A stretch of DNA of 64,000 nucleotides from DMER64 sp964600385 (GTDB lineage Bacteria; Bacteroidota; Bacteroidia; Bacteroidales; UBA932): contig CAZRJC010000003.1 of the NCBI GenBank assembly GCA_964600385.1, forward strand, positions 1 through 64,000. The letters run 5' to 3'. The notes under the pieces were generated by a model. The model saw nothing but the letters and a program-made list of their open reading frames with translations, did not search any database and had not been told where the DNA came from. Made by a program: the position numbers and the translations under genes. Below are positions 1-10,700 of the stretch, piece after piece (positions within the stretch are counted from its first letter, which is position 1; every line of letters begins with the position of its first letter).

Positions 1-955
1 CAATGCATCTTTTGCAGTAGAAATCGAAGTCATAGGCAAATCCGTCGCCGTTTTTGGGTTCACGGCCGGTATCATACACTTCATTAAACTGCATGATGGT
101 TTCTTCGCAACGTATAAGCCAGCAGGCCGCGGTATGAGGCCACCAATTCTGATCGCCGGGAAGATCGAGGTATCCGGAACGTAAACAGGACCGGTGAATC
201 TCGTTGAATTCAACGAGAGCCCTGTATGAGCCGCCTACAATGATCCCGTCACCGCCCAGGTTGTCCATATAGTTCCTGCGTACCACCAGTCCTTTCCAGA
301 CGCTGCTGGTAACAATACCCGTCTTGTCAATACGTTCTATGCGGTTGCCTTCAACCAGTACGTTACTAAGGGAAGGCTGGACTCTGAAGTCTGCCTCTCT
401 CTGGGCTCTAGGCAAGCCGCAATTAATAAGAATGGCCGAACTTCGCGTGCTCACTCCGCCCATCTGCCCCCAGATATCATGGATAAAGCAGTCTCTGATG
501 ATTACGTGATCCACATTCAAACCCTCCTGGTCTACATTCACATAGATACCCAGACGGGTCTTTCCGATTTCAGGTGCTGCCATACTGGTGATTTCCAGGT
601 TGCTGACCTCCCAGCCTCCAATGTTGTGGAGCAGGATTGCGGTGCCTTCCAGTTTTCCCAGATTGATAACAGGCCGTGACGAGCCGCCGAAAGAGGAGAG
701 GATGATCGGATCTTCCGCTGTTCCTGAGCCCTGGAGCTCAAGGCGTCCGGACCATTCACCACCCGCTTCCAAAAGGATTTGATCACCGGGCAGAAATACT
801 GTATTGTTTATTTTATCAAGAGATTTCCAGGCATCCTTGACAGAAAGACCGGTAGCGTTGTCATTGCCCGATGGTGATACAAAATATGTCTTTTGTTGCG
901 CCATTATAGTAACAGCGCTCAGCAGTGCAGCACAGACCAATATGTATTTTTTCAT
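1..955 (-). CDS. Secreted right-handed beta-helix protein, C-terminal part outside window
   Basis: The frame is open from the ATG at 955 to the window edge, about 318 codons. It begins with a signal peptide (MKKYILVCAALLSAV, then MAQQKTYFVS) and continues with SPSGND and repeated short beta-strand/Asn-rich turns such as NVLVEGNRIERIDKTGI, typical of pectate-lyase-like parallel beta-helix proteins. It is a close paralogue of the gene just upstream (993-2951): both share the stretches HDIWGQMGG, RRNYMDNLGGDG, EIHRSC and GYLDLPG. It is the last visible gene of the polysaccharide utilisation operon. A role in binding or cleaving a polysaccharide is an inference from fold and context. No catalytic residues could be assigned. 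Confidence 0.75.
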   Translation of the reverse strand, partial: MKKYILVCAALLSAVTIMAQQKTYFVSPSGNDNATGLSVKDAWKSLDKINNTVFLPGDQILLEAGGEWSGRLELQGSGTAEDPIILSSFGGSSRPVINLGKLEGTAILLHNIGGWEVSNLEITSMAAPEIGKTRLGIYVNVDQEGLNVDHVIIRDCFIHDIWGQMGGVSTRSSAILINCGLPRAQREADFRVQPSLSNVLVEGNRIERIDKTGIVTSSVWKGLVVRRNYMDNLGGDGIIVGGSYRALVEFNEIHRSCLRSGYLDLPGDQNWWPHTAACWLIRCEETIMQFNEVYDTGREPKNGDGFAYDFDFYCKRCI

Positions 956-992
956 TTTCTTGTAGTATTATACAAATTTGTATTCGCTTTTA

Positions 993-2951
993 TTAGCGTC
1001 TGCGGGCAGGCCTTTCGGCAAACGAAATTTCCCACTCTTCTGAGAATTTCCCCTTATGTATGGATACACTGATCTTTGAGCCCATAAGGGTTTCCTTATC
1101 CGTATTCACTTTAAGGTCAATGACACTGCGGTCTTTGAGTTTAGAGATATCTGCCTTTATTGGTTTGGCAGAATTAGCGTTTTCGAACGTGACAAAGCCT
1201 GTTATACCGTCTTCGAGAGGTTCACGAAGTCTGATGGAAACCACCTTTGTATCATCGGGATACAGCTCGGCGGGAAACATCCATTTTGTCCAGGCAATGC
1301 TCGAAGCATCGGCTGCATCCAGATCCCTGGCGGCTTCTTCGGTCTCGTTGGCAAACGCCCCCGAGCCAAGGAATTCGAATGCGCCAAAATCGGGGTGACC
1401 GTCCTTTACCACATTTCCGTAAAAGTCACGACCTCCGTTGGAAGGCATGTAAATACCGGTATTGATACACGGAGAATCGGCTGTAAGTCTATATCCATCG
1501 AGCGTACAAAGTCCTTCTCCACCGGTCCCCGGCGCTGTGAACATGGGATTGGCCAGAAGTGCCTCGGGATCGTCAGGCAAACCGTTTTTCCAGGGGCCGA
1601 AATAGCAATTGTGCCTGAAAATAGACCCGGCCGGAAGATTGGGCTTGCTTACTTCGTCAAAGAAACGGACCATTGGATCGCCGTCTGTATAAACAGTGCG
1701 GAAGCGACCCTGACCTGTGGCATAAAATATATTGTTATAAAAACAGGCACCCAGATCATCTATCCCGTTTTCTTTGCTTCCACGGAAAAAGTCCAGGTCT
1801 GCGGTGCCATAGTCAATATAAAATACATTATTATAGAACACGTTACGGTCCTTTGTGAGGCTGCCCTGCATCTGAATCAGGTGAGTGCGGTCATTTTCGC
1901 TGATGTTATACCGTATGACATTTTCAAAAATGTTATACATGAGCAGCATGAAACCGTGGTTATTCTTGCTGTAATTGTACTGGGCAATGCATCGCTTGCA
2001 GTTGAAGTCAAAGTCGTAGGAGAATCCGTCACCATTCTTGGGTTCCCTTCCTGTATCATACACTTCGTTGAACTGCATGATGGTTTCTTCTGTGTTTTGT
2101 ATCCAGCATGCTGCGGTATGGGGCCACCATTTGTCTCCGCCTGGAAGATCCAGATAACCGGACCGTATACAGGAACGATGGATCTCATTATATTCAATAA
2201 GGCCTCGATAAGGACCATTGACGAATATGCCGTCTCCACCCAGGTTGTCCATGTAATTTCTTCTGACCACAACATTGTTCCTGGGTCCCCAGGTGATGAT
2301 GCCGCATTTGTCAAAACGTTCAATGCGGTTCCCTTCTATCAGGACGTTATTCATGGTGGGAGGAGCGTACGAGGGATCGGCATAGCGGTTTCTCTGGGCC
2401 TTTACACGCACCAGGATACCGCAACTGTAATATCCGGAATATTCCGAATTACCGCCCATTTGGCCCCAGATATCGTGAACATAACAGTTCTTCACCACAA
2501 AATTGCTGAAGTCTTTTCCTCCTTCAGAAGCAGTGATTACAATGCCCTGACGTCCGATGCCGAGTTCCGGAGCAGCATAGCTGGTAACTTCCATATTTTC
2601 AACGCGCCACCACGATTGGTTGTCTATGAGAATTCCGGCCCCTTCTGCTCTTCCAATATTGATAACAGGACGCTGGTCACCGCCATAGGAAGCAATGATA
2701 ATGGGCTGGCCATCAGCGCCCGATCCCTTCAATCTAAGTTGCCCATACCACACCTGTCCGGATTCCAGTAGGATTTTATCGCCCGGCTGAAACTCCGTGC
2801 TGTTAATCTTATCGAGAGTCTGCCATGCTGTTTTGACGGAAAGTCCGTCAGCCGTATCGTTTCCGGAAGGTGAAACAAAATAGGTTTTCTGCTGAGCCGC
2901 TACGGATGTAGCGGCCAGCAAGAAAACTATGAATAATTTGAATCTGTTCAT
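993..2951 (-). CDS. Secreted right-handed beta-helix protein (pectate-lyase-like fold)
   Basis: 652 residues with a signal peptide (MNRFKLFIVFLLAATSVAAQ). The N-terminal SPSGNDTADGLS stretch and the following 'W.TLDKIN...PGD.I.L' segment are typical of secreted beta-helix proteins of Bacteroidetes. Residues 60-500 carry many short repeats with asparagines at turns (NNVLIEGNRIERF, NNVVVRRNYMDN). The last 120 residues look like a separate beta-rich domain ending in a basic tail (ERPARRR). It lies 6 bases after the SusD gene and 37 bases before a shorter-looking paralogue, so it belongs to the same operon. It is probably a surface or periplasmic lyase, hydrolase or glycan-binding protein of the locus; the substrate is not readable from sequence. 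Confidence 0.75.
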   Translation of the reverse strand: MNRFKLFIVFLLAATSVAAQQKTYFVSPSGNDTADGLSVKTAWQTLDKINSTEFQPGDKILLESGQVWYGQLRLKGSGADGQPIIIASYGGDQRPVINIGRAEGAGILIDNQSWWRVENMEVTSYAAPELGIGRQGIVITASEGGKDFSNFVVKNCYVHDIWGQMGGNSEYSGYYSCGILVRVKAQRNRYADPSYAPPTMNNVLIEGNRIERFDKCGIITWGPRNNVVVRRNYMDNLGGDGIFVNGPYRGLIEYNEIHRSCIRSGYLDLPGGDKWWPHTAACWIQNTEETIMQFNEVYDTGREPKNGDGFSYDFDFNCKRCIAQYNYSKNNHGFMLLMYNIFENVIRYNISENDRTHLIQMQGSLTKDRNVFYNNVFYIDYGTADLDFFRGSKENGIDDLGACFYNNIFYATGQGRFRTVYTDGDPMVRFFDEVSKPNLPAGSIFRHNCYFGPWKNGLPDDPEALLANPMFTAPGTGGEGLCTLDGYRLTADSPCINTGIYMPSNGGRDFYGNVVKDGHPDFGAFEFLGSGAFANETEEAARDLDAADASSIAWTKWMFPAELYPDDTKVVSIRLREPLEDGITGFVTFENANSAKPIKADISKLKDRSVIDLKVNTDKETLMGSKISVSIHKGKFSEEWEISFAERPARRR

Positions 2952-2957
2952 GATTTA

Positions 2958-4550
2958 CTAGTACCCGGGGTTCTGCTCCATAGTACCTCTGGAAGCATCA
3001 AGAGCTCTTTTGGGAATAGGACACAGTTCGCTCTTTCCGATGACGAAATCTCTGCCTTTTGTGGTTTTATATCCGTTATAATTAACGTCTTTGTATTTCT
3101 GATAGTAAGCCTGCATAACCTGGCCTGCGCGTCCCTGACGAACGAGGTCGTACATCCTGTTGTATTCCATGGCAAGCTCTACGCGACGTTCGTGCCAGAT
3201 GGCGTTGCGGAGATCTTCCTTCCCTGCGGCCATAACCGGAGGAAGAACGTTTTCAACTCCAACGGACGCACTGTTTCTGGCGCGTGAACGAACCATCTCG
3301 AGATACTTCTGGGCTTCACCCGTCTTACCGAGCTCATTGGAAGCCTCGGCCAAATAAAGGAGAACGTCTGCATACCTGAGAACGATGATGTTCTTCGGCT
3401 GGTCGGACTGGTCATCTTTTGAACGCTTGTCAAAAGGAACATAGTATTTTTTAGACTGATACCTGTTGTTGCTCGACAGATTATAATGGATATGGCCGTC
3501 ATAAAATTCACCAGGTGCAATAACAGTAGCTTTCAGCCTGGGGTCATTCTTTTCGAACTCGGCAATAAGATCGTCGGTCGGGCAATGCATTGACCATCCT
3601 GTCATGTATTTCTCATAGACCTTCTCTCCCGGATATTTACCGGAGTCAATATCTGCCTTTGTGAGACCTGCATCATGTTCGTAGAATACGAGGATTGATC
3701 CTTCATTGGAATCTGACCATCCGGTACCGGAGATTGATTGCTGAATGGCAAAAATGCATTCCTGTCCGTTCTGATGGTTCAGATCGAATACCTGTTCGTA
3801 TACCGGCTCCAGTCTGTAGTAATTGGCAGCTTCTACTTGCTTGAGAATGTCATAAGCTTCCTGCCACTTCTTTTGATAGATATATGCTTTCCCGAGCATG
3901 GACATAGCGGCTCCTTTTGTGGCACGGCCCAGGTTGGTGGGATCCCATTGTTCCGGAAGAAGTTCAATGCCCTTTTTGAGGTCATCTTCTATAAGAGCCC
4001 AGGTTTCTGCTTCTGTGTTACGTGGCATGTAATATTCATCGTAAGAAAGAACGTGGTCCACTACAGGCATTCTACCGTATTGAGTAACGAAATTAAAGTA
4101 TGAATACGCGCGAAGGAAATGTCCCTCCCCAATATATTTTTCTTTATTGGGAATATCATTCTTGCTTGCATTTACAATTAACTGCGTTGCATCATTTACA
4201 AGAGACCAACCCTGGTTCCAGTAACCGCCGGCCTGTCCGTTGTTATCGAGAAGTGAAAAGTTCTGGCATGCAATGGCGGCGGCACCAAACCATGAATAAG
4301 CCTCGGACCTGCTGTTACCCAGATCGGCGTCGTCGGAGCAGTCGTCACCCCAAACCATGAAGTGGCCTAATTGGAAAGTCTCGAGTTGCATGACGGAGTA
4401 AGCTCCCAATGCAGCAGCGTTCAGTTCTTCTTCATTGGAATAGTATGTCTCGGCAGCCAGATTGACAAGAGGAGTCTTATCAAGGAAATCTGAGCAGGAG
4501 GCAAGCAGCATTGCAGCTGCACCTATTGATAATAGTATCTTTGTTTTCAT
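2958..4550 (-). CDS. susD-like: SusD/RagB-family outer-membrane glycan-binding lipoprotein
   Basis: 530 residues. The signal peptide ends in a lipobox (LLASC, lipid-modified Cys19), followed by SDFLDKTPLVNLAAETYYSNEEELN, the usual SusD start. The middle has TPR-like helices (GKAYIYQKKWQEAYDILKQVE). The C-terminus has the family pattern of RYADVLLYLAEA, WHERRVELAMEYNRMYDLVRQG and a final PIPKRALD...QNPGY. SusD proteins lie on the cell surface over a SusC barrel and capture oligosaccharides. The gene is 12 bases after the SusC gene and shares its operon. Length and motifs are complete; there is no sign of damage. Confidence 0.96.
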   Translation of the reverse strand: MKTKILLSIGAAAMLLASCSDFLDKTPLVNLAAETYYSNEEELNAAALGAYSVMQLETFQLGHFMVWGDDCSDDADLGNSRSEAYSWFGAAAIACQNFSLLDNNGQAGGYWNQGWSLVNDATQLIVNASKNDIPNKEKYIGEGHFLRAYSYFNFVTQYGRMPVVDHVLSYDEYYMPRNTEAETWALIEDDLKKGIELLPEQWDPTNLGRATKGAAMSMLGKAYIYQKKWQEAYDILKQVEAANYYRLEPVYEQVFDLNHQNGQECIFAIQQSISGTGWSDSNEGSILVFYEHDAGLTKADIDSGKYPGEKVYEKYMTGWSMHCPTDDLIAEFEKNDPRLKATVIAPGEFYDGHIHYNLSSNNRYQSKKYYVPFDKRSKDDQSDQPKNIIVLRYADVLLYLAEASNELGKTGEAQKYLEMVRSRARNSASVGVENVLPPVMAAGKEDLRNAIWHERRVELAMEYNRMYDLVRQGRAGQVMQAYYQKYKDVNYNGYKTTKGRDFVIGKSELCPIPKRALDASRGTMEQNPGY

Positions 4551-4562
4551 TATAGTCCTTAA

Positions 4563-7500
4563 TTAGAAGTTTATATTGGCACCCAACATAAATGTACGAG
4601 GTTGTGGATACTGTCCACAGTCAATTCCGTTACCGGGGATTTCAGGATCTATACCACTGTATTTTGTGATAATAAAGAGATTCTGTATTGAAACGTATAA
4701 TCTGAAAGAGCTTTTTGCCTTGGCAGAATTGGGTTTTATTGTATAACCAAGTTGTAGATTTTTCAGACGGAAATAGGAACCATCCTCAATATAATTGGAT
4801 GACTGCCACCAGTTCTGGTCAATCCGTGATTTGTCTGTAGTTGCCGAAAGTATGACAGGTAGCGTGTTAGAGGAACCTTCACCGTCCCAGGCCTCCATAT
4901 ATACATCGGATAACACATTTTGACGGCCATCGAACTTGTTGAAATAGAATTTGGAAGCATTGAAAATCTTGTTGCCGGCCACACCCTGGAAGAGGAGACT
5001 GAGGTCAAAGTTCTTCCAGTCTGCGTTGAACGAAAGACCAAAGATAGCCTTGGGATGCGGGTTGCCGATGAATTTCATGTCGGCTGAGCTTATCTTGCCG
5101 TCTTTATTATTATCTTCATACATTGAGTCGCCCGGTTTTGCTTTAGGCATGATAACGGCACCTTCTTCGGATTTGTAGTTGTTAATCTGCTCCTGATTCT
5201 GGAAAATACCCAGGAAATTGTAACCATAGAACTGATTGTACGGCTGCCCTACCTCGGAACGAAGCACGCCATTGAATTGTCCCTGGAAGTCTGTAAGGGC
5301 ATAGTCATAGGCAAAAGAGGAGCTCAGATAAGCTGCAGTACCAAGATTGGTCACCGTATTCCTTAAGAAAGAAACGTTCCCGTTGATATTGTACGAGAAA
5401 TCTCCTGCATCATCTTTCCACCCGATGGTAAGTTCAATACCTCTGTTTTCCATACCTCCGACGTTTCTTGTCATTGAACTGAAACCCGAAAGATTCGGAA
5501 TTGTCTGGGAAAGAAGGATGTTGTCTGTCTTACGAATGTAGTAGTCTGCTGTTAAGCTTAAGCGGTCCCTTAGGAAGTTCATGTCAAGACCAATGTTAAA
5601 TTGCTCTGAGGTCTCCCATTGAACTGCCGGATTACCGATACCTGCCGGTGTGGAACCGTTGGTACGGATCTTTCCTGTTCCAATAGTGTAATACTGCTGT
5701 TGTCTGATAGATGTCATGTAGGGATAATAGCTGTTAATGCGTTCGTTACCTATTTGTCCCCAGCCAATACGGAATTTAAGGTTAGAAATGACATCCTTGT
5801 TCACACTTTTGAAGAAAGGTTCTTCAGACACTTTCCATGCGAATGCTCCTGAAGGGAAGTATCCCCAACGGTTCGAGGGCATGAAACGCGATGAACCGTC
5901 AGCACGGAACGATACGGTCAACAGGTAACGGTTCAGAAGGGTGTAATTGATACGTCCCAAATAGGAAAGCATGGCGAGTGCAGAAGCATTCCCTCCGACC
6001 TGTGGATTTTTGGAGGCTGCGTCAAAGTAATGATAAAAATCACCCGAGTTGGGAAGATCCTGCTTTGTGCCGTTATAATTCTCGGTATAGAAATCTCTTG
6101 CCGATACGGCGCCCATTATACTTAATCTGTGAACATCTTTCCAGTTCTTTGTGTAGGTAAGCATGTTTTCCCAGGACCAGTCGGTGCTCATTGAGGTAGA
6201 ACGTGTTACTGTATCTATCGCATCGGAGATGTTGGCTGTTTCGTAATAAATCGGGCTGTAATCACTTCCCATTGCCATAGAATACTTATATCCAAAGCGT
6301 GAAGTGAATACAAGTTCGGGAATAATGGTCAAATCTGCACTGATGTTACCGATCAGGAAATTCCTGTTGGATACACTGTTGTTACGTGCAATAACACCGG
6401 CAGGGTTTGCCAGACGGATTACGCCAATACCCGAATAATAATTGGTACTCTCATCCCATACCGGAACATCGGGAGGTGCTATGAGCGAAGAAAGGAATAT
6501 GGTATTGTTATTTGTACCATTGGCTCCCAAAGAATTCGACTTGGCGAATGAGCCCTGGATAGATGCATTGATATTCAGGAAAGAAGTTACTTTAACGGTC
6601 GTATTCTCAGTTACATTAAAACGGCCGAAGTTTGTACCGTCAACAGTCCCGTCTCTGCGGAAGTAGCCGACAGATAAGAGTGTATTGATTTTATCGGTAC
6701 CGCCGGAAACAGATACATTGTAGTTCTGATAACGGCCCACGCGCATTACCTCTCCATACCAGTCTGTATTATAAGGCATTGCGTTAGGATTAGCATAACG
6801 TGGAGCGATACCGGAGTTTGCATAGGCCTTATTGGTCATAAGGGCATATTCAGAAGAGTTAAGCATATCTGGTCTGGTGGGCAACGCTTCTATACCGTAT
6901 TCAGCAGTCACCCTGGTCTTAAGAGCGCCTGATGATCCCTTTTTGGTTGTTACGAGAACTACCCCGTTGGCACCTCTGGAACCATAGATGGCGCAGGCAG
7001 ATGCATCTTTCAGGATTTCAACGGATGAGATGTCTCCAGGACTAAGGTAGTCAATGTCATTCATCGGGAATCCGTCCACAACGTAAAGAGGAGTGGTTCC
7101 GTTTGGCGAACCTGTGCCACGGATCTTGATTTCTGCTGTTGCCGAAGGCGAGCCGGTAGCCGTGATGATTTGTACACCGGCGGCCCGTCCCTGGATAGCC
7201 TGAAGAGCATCGCTGGTAGCAGCTTTGGTCATTTGCTCTTCAGTAACCGAAGTGACAGAACCGGTCAGGTCGCTTTTCCTAACAGTACCGTAACCGATAA
7301 GTACAAGTTCTTCCAGAAGCTTTACGTCTTCTTCGAGTAATACGTTAACTACTTCCTGCGAAGTAACCAATATTTCCTGGTTCTTGTAACCGATGAAACT
7401 AAACTTGAGGGTAGCTCCAACAGGAACGTTCTGAAGAACATAGGCCCCGTTTAAATCGGTTGCTATACCGTTGGTCGTGCCATTAACGATCACATCGACT

Positions 7501-7661
7501 CCGGCCATGGGCCCCATGGCGTCTCTTACGACACCTCTGACAGCATGTGTCTGCTGTTGCAAATTTTCCATCTGTATCTGCTCCGCAGCAGCAAATGTTG
7601 GAAAACTCACAAGAACGAACATCAATAATGCTGGTAACAGCATTGAAACTAGTTTTTTCAT
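4563..7661 (-). CDS. susC-like: SusC/RagA-family TonB-dependent outer-membrane transporter
   Basis: 1032 residues. It has a signal peptide, then a carboxypeptidase-regulatory-like beta-sandwich (about 40-115, VRGVVRDAMGPMAGVDVIVNGT...GAYVLQNVPVG). A plug domain follows, with the SusC signature LVLIGYGTVRKSDLTGSV, TSDALQAIQGRAAGVQI and GTTPLYVVDGFP. The beta-barrel makes up the rest and ends in an aromatic residue (MLGANINF), as expected for BAM insertion. It imports oligosaccharides captured by the adjacent SusD using TonB energy. It sits 40 bases after the DUF5107 gene and 12 bases before susD in the minus-strand operon controlled by the divergent hybrid regulator. Confidence 0.97.
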   Translation of the reverse strand: MKKLVSMLLPALLMFVLVSFPTFAAAEQIQMENLQQQTHAVRGVVRDAMGPMAGVDVIVNGTTNGIATDLNGAYVLQNVPVGATLKFSFIGYKNQEILVTSQEVVNVLLEEDVKLLEELVLIGYGTVRKSDLTGSVTSVTEEQMTKAATSDALQAIQGRAAGVQIITATGSPSATAEIKIRGTGSPNGTTPLYVVDGFPMNDIDYLSPGDISSVEILKDASACAIYGSRGANGVVLVTTKKGSSGALKTRVTAEYGIEALPTRPDMLNSSEYALMTNKAYANSGIAPRYANPNAMPYNTDWYGEVMRVGRYQNYNVSVSGGTDKINTLLSVGYFRRDGTVDGTNFGRFNVTENTTVKVTSFLNINASIQGSFAKSNSLGANGTNNNTIFLSSLIAPPDVPVWDESTNYYSGIGVIRLANPAGVIARNNSVSNRNFLIGNISADLTIIPELVFTSRFGYKYSMAMGSDYSPIYYETANISDAIDTVTRSTSMSTDWSWENMLTYTKNWKDVHRLSIMGAVSARDFYTENYNGTKQDLPNSGDFYHYFDAASKNPQVGGNASALAMLSYLGRINYTLLNRYLLTVSFRADGSSRFMPSNRWGYFPSGAFAWKVSEEPFFKSVNKDVISNLKFRIGWGQIGNERINSYYPYMTSIRQQQYYTIGTGKIRTNGSTPAGIGNPAVQWETSEQFNIGLDMNFLRDRLSLTADYYIRKTDNILLSQTIPNLSGFSSMTRNVGGMENRGIELTIGWKDDAGDFSYNINGNVSFLRNTVTNLGTAAYLSSSFAYDYALTDFQGQFNGVLRSEVGQPYNQFYGYNFLGIFQNQEQINNYKSEEGAVIMPKAKPGDSMYEDNNKDGKISSADMKFIGNPHPKAIFGLSFNADWKNFDLSLLFQGVAGNKIFNASKFYFNKFDGRQNVLSDVYMEAWDGEGSSNTLPVILSATTDKSRIDQNWWQSSNYIEDGSYFRLKNLQLGYTIKPNSAKAKSSFRLYVSIQNLFIITKYSGIDPEIPGNGIDCGQYPQPRTFMLGANINF

Positions 7662-7700
7662 GTGTTTTGAATAAAATTTAGGTTATAAGTATAATTATTA

Positions 7701-10700
7701 TTACTTACATGTGCCAAGAAAATATTTTGTCCAGACACTGGTAGGATAAATCTCAAGAGAATTCATGAAGCAGTCTTTAGCTTTATTTTTATCTCCTTTA
7801 GCCAGGTATACAAGTCCCTGGATATAGATAGTACGTGCTTTGATGGTAGCACTCGAGCCGTCTTCCCCGAATTTTGAATAGATGTCAACAACCGTGTTGG
7901 TTGCTGCATTCTGAGCATCTATGTCTTTCTGCATGCTCTCCAGCGTGGCTTTGCAGTCGGCTTCCCTGCCAAGAGCCTTTTGAGCCATGGCTACGAAGTA
8001 CTTGCTTTCATCGGCACCGCCTCTTCTGCGCGTCCATGCATCGCCACCGGCGGCTGTCTCTATACACTTCTCAAAGGCAACTGCCGCTTTATCGGCTTGA
8101 CCAAGAGCCTTGTATGCCAGCCCCAGATGATAAGCCACCTTGGTTACGGCAGGCCCTGTAGAAAGTTCATTTGTCTCGAGATTCGTGGGGAACGTTCCCG
8201 CTGCAGAGAAATCGTCAAGAGCTTTCTTATACTGTTTCCTCGCCATGAGCTTGAGTCCGTTTAACAGGTGAGCATCTACAAACTGAGTGTATACAGTCTG
8301 CCCTCCTTCCCATACGCGGAAGTGACGGGTATCAAGGATAGAGAGAGCCTGGTCGTATTTGCCGTTGTCCACTAGCAGGTAAACGTAACGTGAAGTGGCA
8401 TCATCTGATTTGAAGATGGTTTTCGTATTCTTTTCCATACGGGCAAGTCTCTGTGCAGAAGGAACTTTAAGAGTTTCCTCAAGAATATCGAGTTCGGTGA
8501 AGAACTTGGGATCGGATGAGTCTGCGGCTATTGCCTTACGATAGAAGTCTGCTGCTCCAACGGGATCTTTCAGATACTTGTCTGTTGCGAAGCCGAGGTT
8601 ACGGTAAACCATTCCATATCCGGGAGAAACCTCTGCCGCTTTTTTCCATGCGGCAATAGCATCATCTTTCTGGTTATAATAATAAAGAAGGTTTCCAAGA
8701 TAGTACTGTGCCTTATAATCCGTCGGGTTCTTCACAGTTACATCTTCCAGCATACTTTTCTCTTCTATACGTGAAGGGAAGCAGTAGTCGGGAGACATTT
8801 CGGCAGCTTTCCGGTAATAGGTGAGCGCTTTTTCACTATTACCTGCGAGGCCCGAATAATATCCGGCCATGTAGTTAAGAAGAGGTGACGAGGTAAACGG
8901 TTCAACCGCATTTTTCTGCATGGGAGTAGAAGCAAAAGGAGTCCCGTGAGCCATTGCATAATCAAGAAAATCGACAGCAACTGAATAGGCGCCCACGGCA
9001 CCATAGAAAGTGGTTATTTCTATGGATTCCTGAAGTGGAATACCCATATGCGCCAGAACGTGGTCAACTGCCGCATTGTCTTTATTCAGACGGGCGAGTT
9101 CCACCTGGCTCAGAAAGTCGAGGGGATCGAATGACAGATTATCTTTCAACAGTTGTTTGGCTTCTGCCACCTTACCTTCACTGCTCAGAAAATACGATTT
9201 GACGAATTTGCTGATAGTGCTCTTTCCGCTGAGATCTATAGAATTATTGATTGCCTCAAAAGCTTTGTCTTTTTTGCCCTGTTTCCAATACATTTCGGCC
9301 AGATACAGGTACGATGCCGACTGGAATCCGGGGTACCAGGCAGACTTCCAGTAATAGCTTTCTGCCTCTTTCTGTTTTCCGAGAGCCTGCGAAACCACAC
9401 CAAGGTAATACAGCATCTCGCCGTCTTTGGGATTCGAATGGTAGATAACACCTGTTTGTTCTACCTCCGGCATGTAATGAAGGCCGGTCAGGCGCATATA
9501 AGCTCTTTGAAGGTATTTCTCGGCCTTCTCCCATTGAGTCCTCTTGGCATAGAAGATACCCAGGTTTACATTCACCCTGGAATCGAGGGAGTCGCGGCGA
9601 AGAGCCTCTTCGTAGTAAGGAAGGGGATCCACACGTGCATTATGAAATTCTTCCAGGCGCTGAGCCGCAAGAAGGAGTTCTTCTACCGATTTGTATTCCT
9701 CGGGATTGCCCGGACGGTCAGCCGGATGAGGTCTTTCCAATTCTTCCCTGACTACCGGCGAATAGCTTACCAGCTCAACTCCGTTATTGTCATACAAACC
9801 GGCAAAAAGGTCTTTGTCTTCCACTGTCTCGGCAATGGAAAAGTCCTGAGCAAAAGGCGTATCGGGATCTATATTAATAGTTTTTTCAAGAAGGACTTTC
9901 TCACCGGCCTTTACGAGGACTTTAGCGTTTTTATAGAGAGAAGTGGCATTAAACCCAACCATCATAGTGCTCTTGTCTTTACGTTCCAGATTTACGGCCC
10001 CCTCCAGCGTAACGTTCTTGGCTCCGCCAATGCCTTTCACAGGATACCAGTACTGTTTGGTCACACGTACTTCGTTGGGACCCAGCCAGCTATAATCCGG
10101 CTGATTATCAGAGAAGGTTCCTACCATGAGTTCGAGGTATGCACCGTCTTCTTCTGTTAGCATCTCGTTCCAGACGCTTTCAGTTCCCCACAGGAAAAAT
10201 TTCTTGCCGGGAACGACATGATGGTTTGCCCAGTGAGCTGTACCGGCATCCTTGCCAAAGTCATATCCTACCAGATAATCCTGAGAATAGTTTACAGCAA
10301 AGGTTGAGTTGCTTCCCGTGAAACTGGCCCACCAGCTGTTATCAGTGGGGCCCTCATTTCCCCTGAGGGTATTATATGGCCAATCTGTATATTGTGTCTT
10401 GCTGTGGCTTGTTCCATAGAGGGTCTGAGGAGGAAATTGTACCTGATAGTCTTTGTTCGCATGAACAGATACATTGGCCCAGTAAAGGAATGACTGCATT
10501 ATTGGAGTGCGGTTCTGAATCTGGAATGTGGCCTCTACATAAGATTTTCCGGGGAACATTGTCAGACCGATTGACCATTTAATTCTCTGACAGAGCTCGG
10601 TTTCTCCAACCCAAACGGTCTTGCTGCCATCGGGGTTTTCAACCACTTCATATCCGGCATTCAACGTTGACGATGCCCGGTGATGGTGAGGAATATTCCA

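Noticed and set aside
1395..2771. Long open frame on the plus strand across the beta-helix gene (458 codons)
   Set aside because: It is antisense to a gene with a signal peptide, a recognisable fold and a paralogue. The translated product has no domain pattern.
9153..10160. 335-codon plus-strand open frame inside the DUF5107/TPR gene
   Set aside because: Antisense to clear TPR and DUF5107 sequence; no start signal and no recognisable motif.
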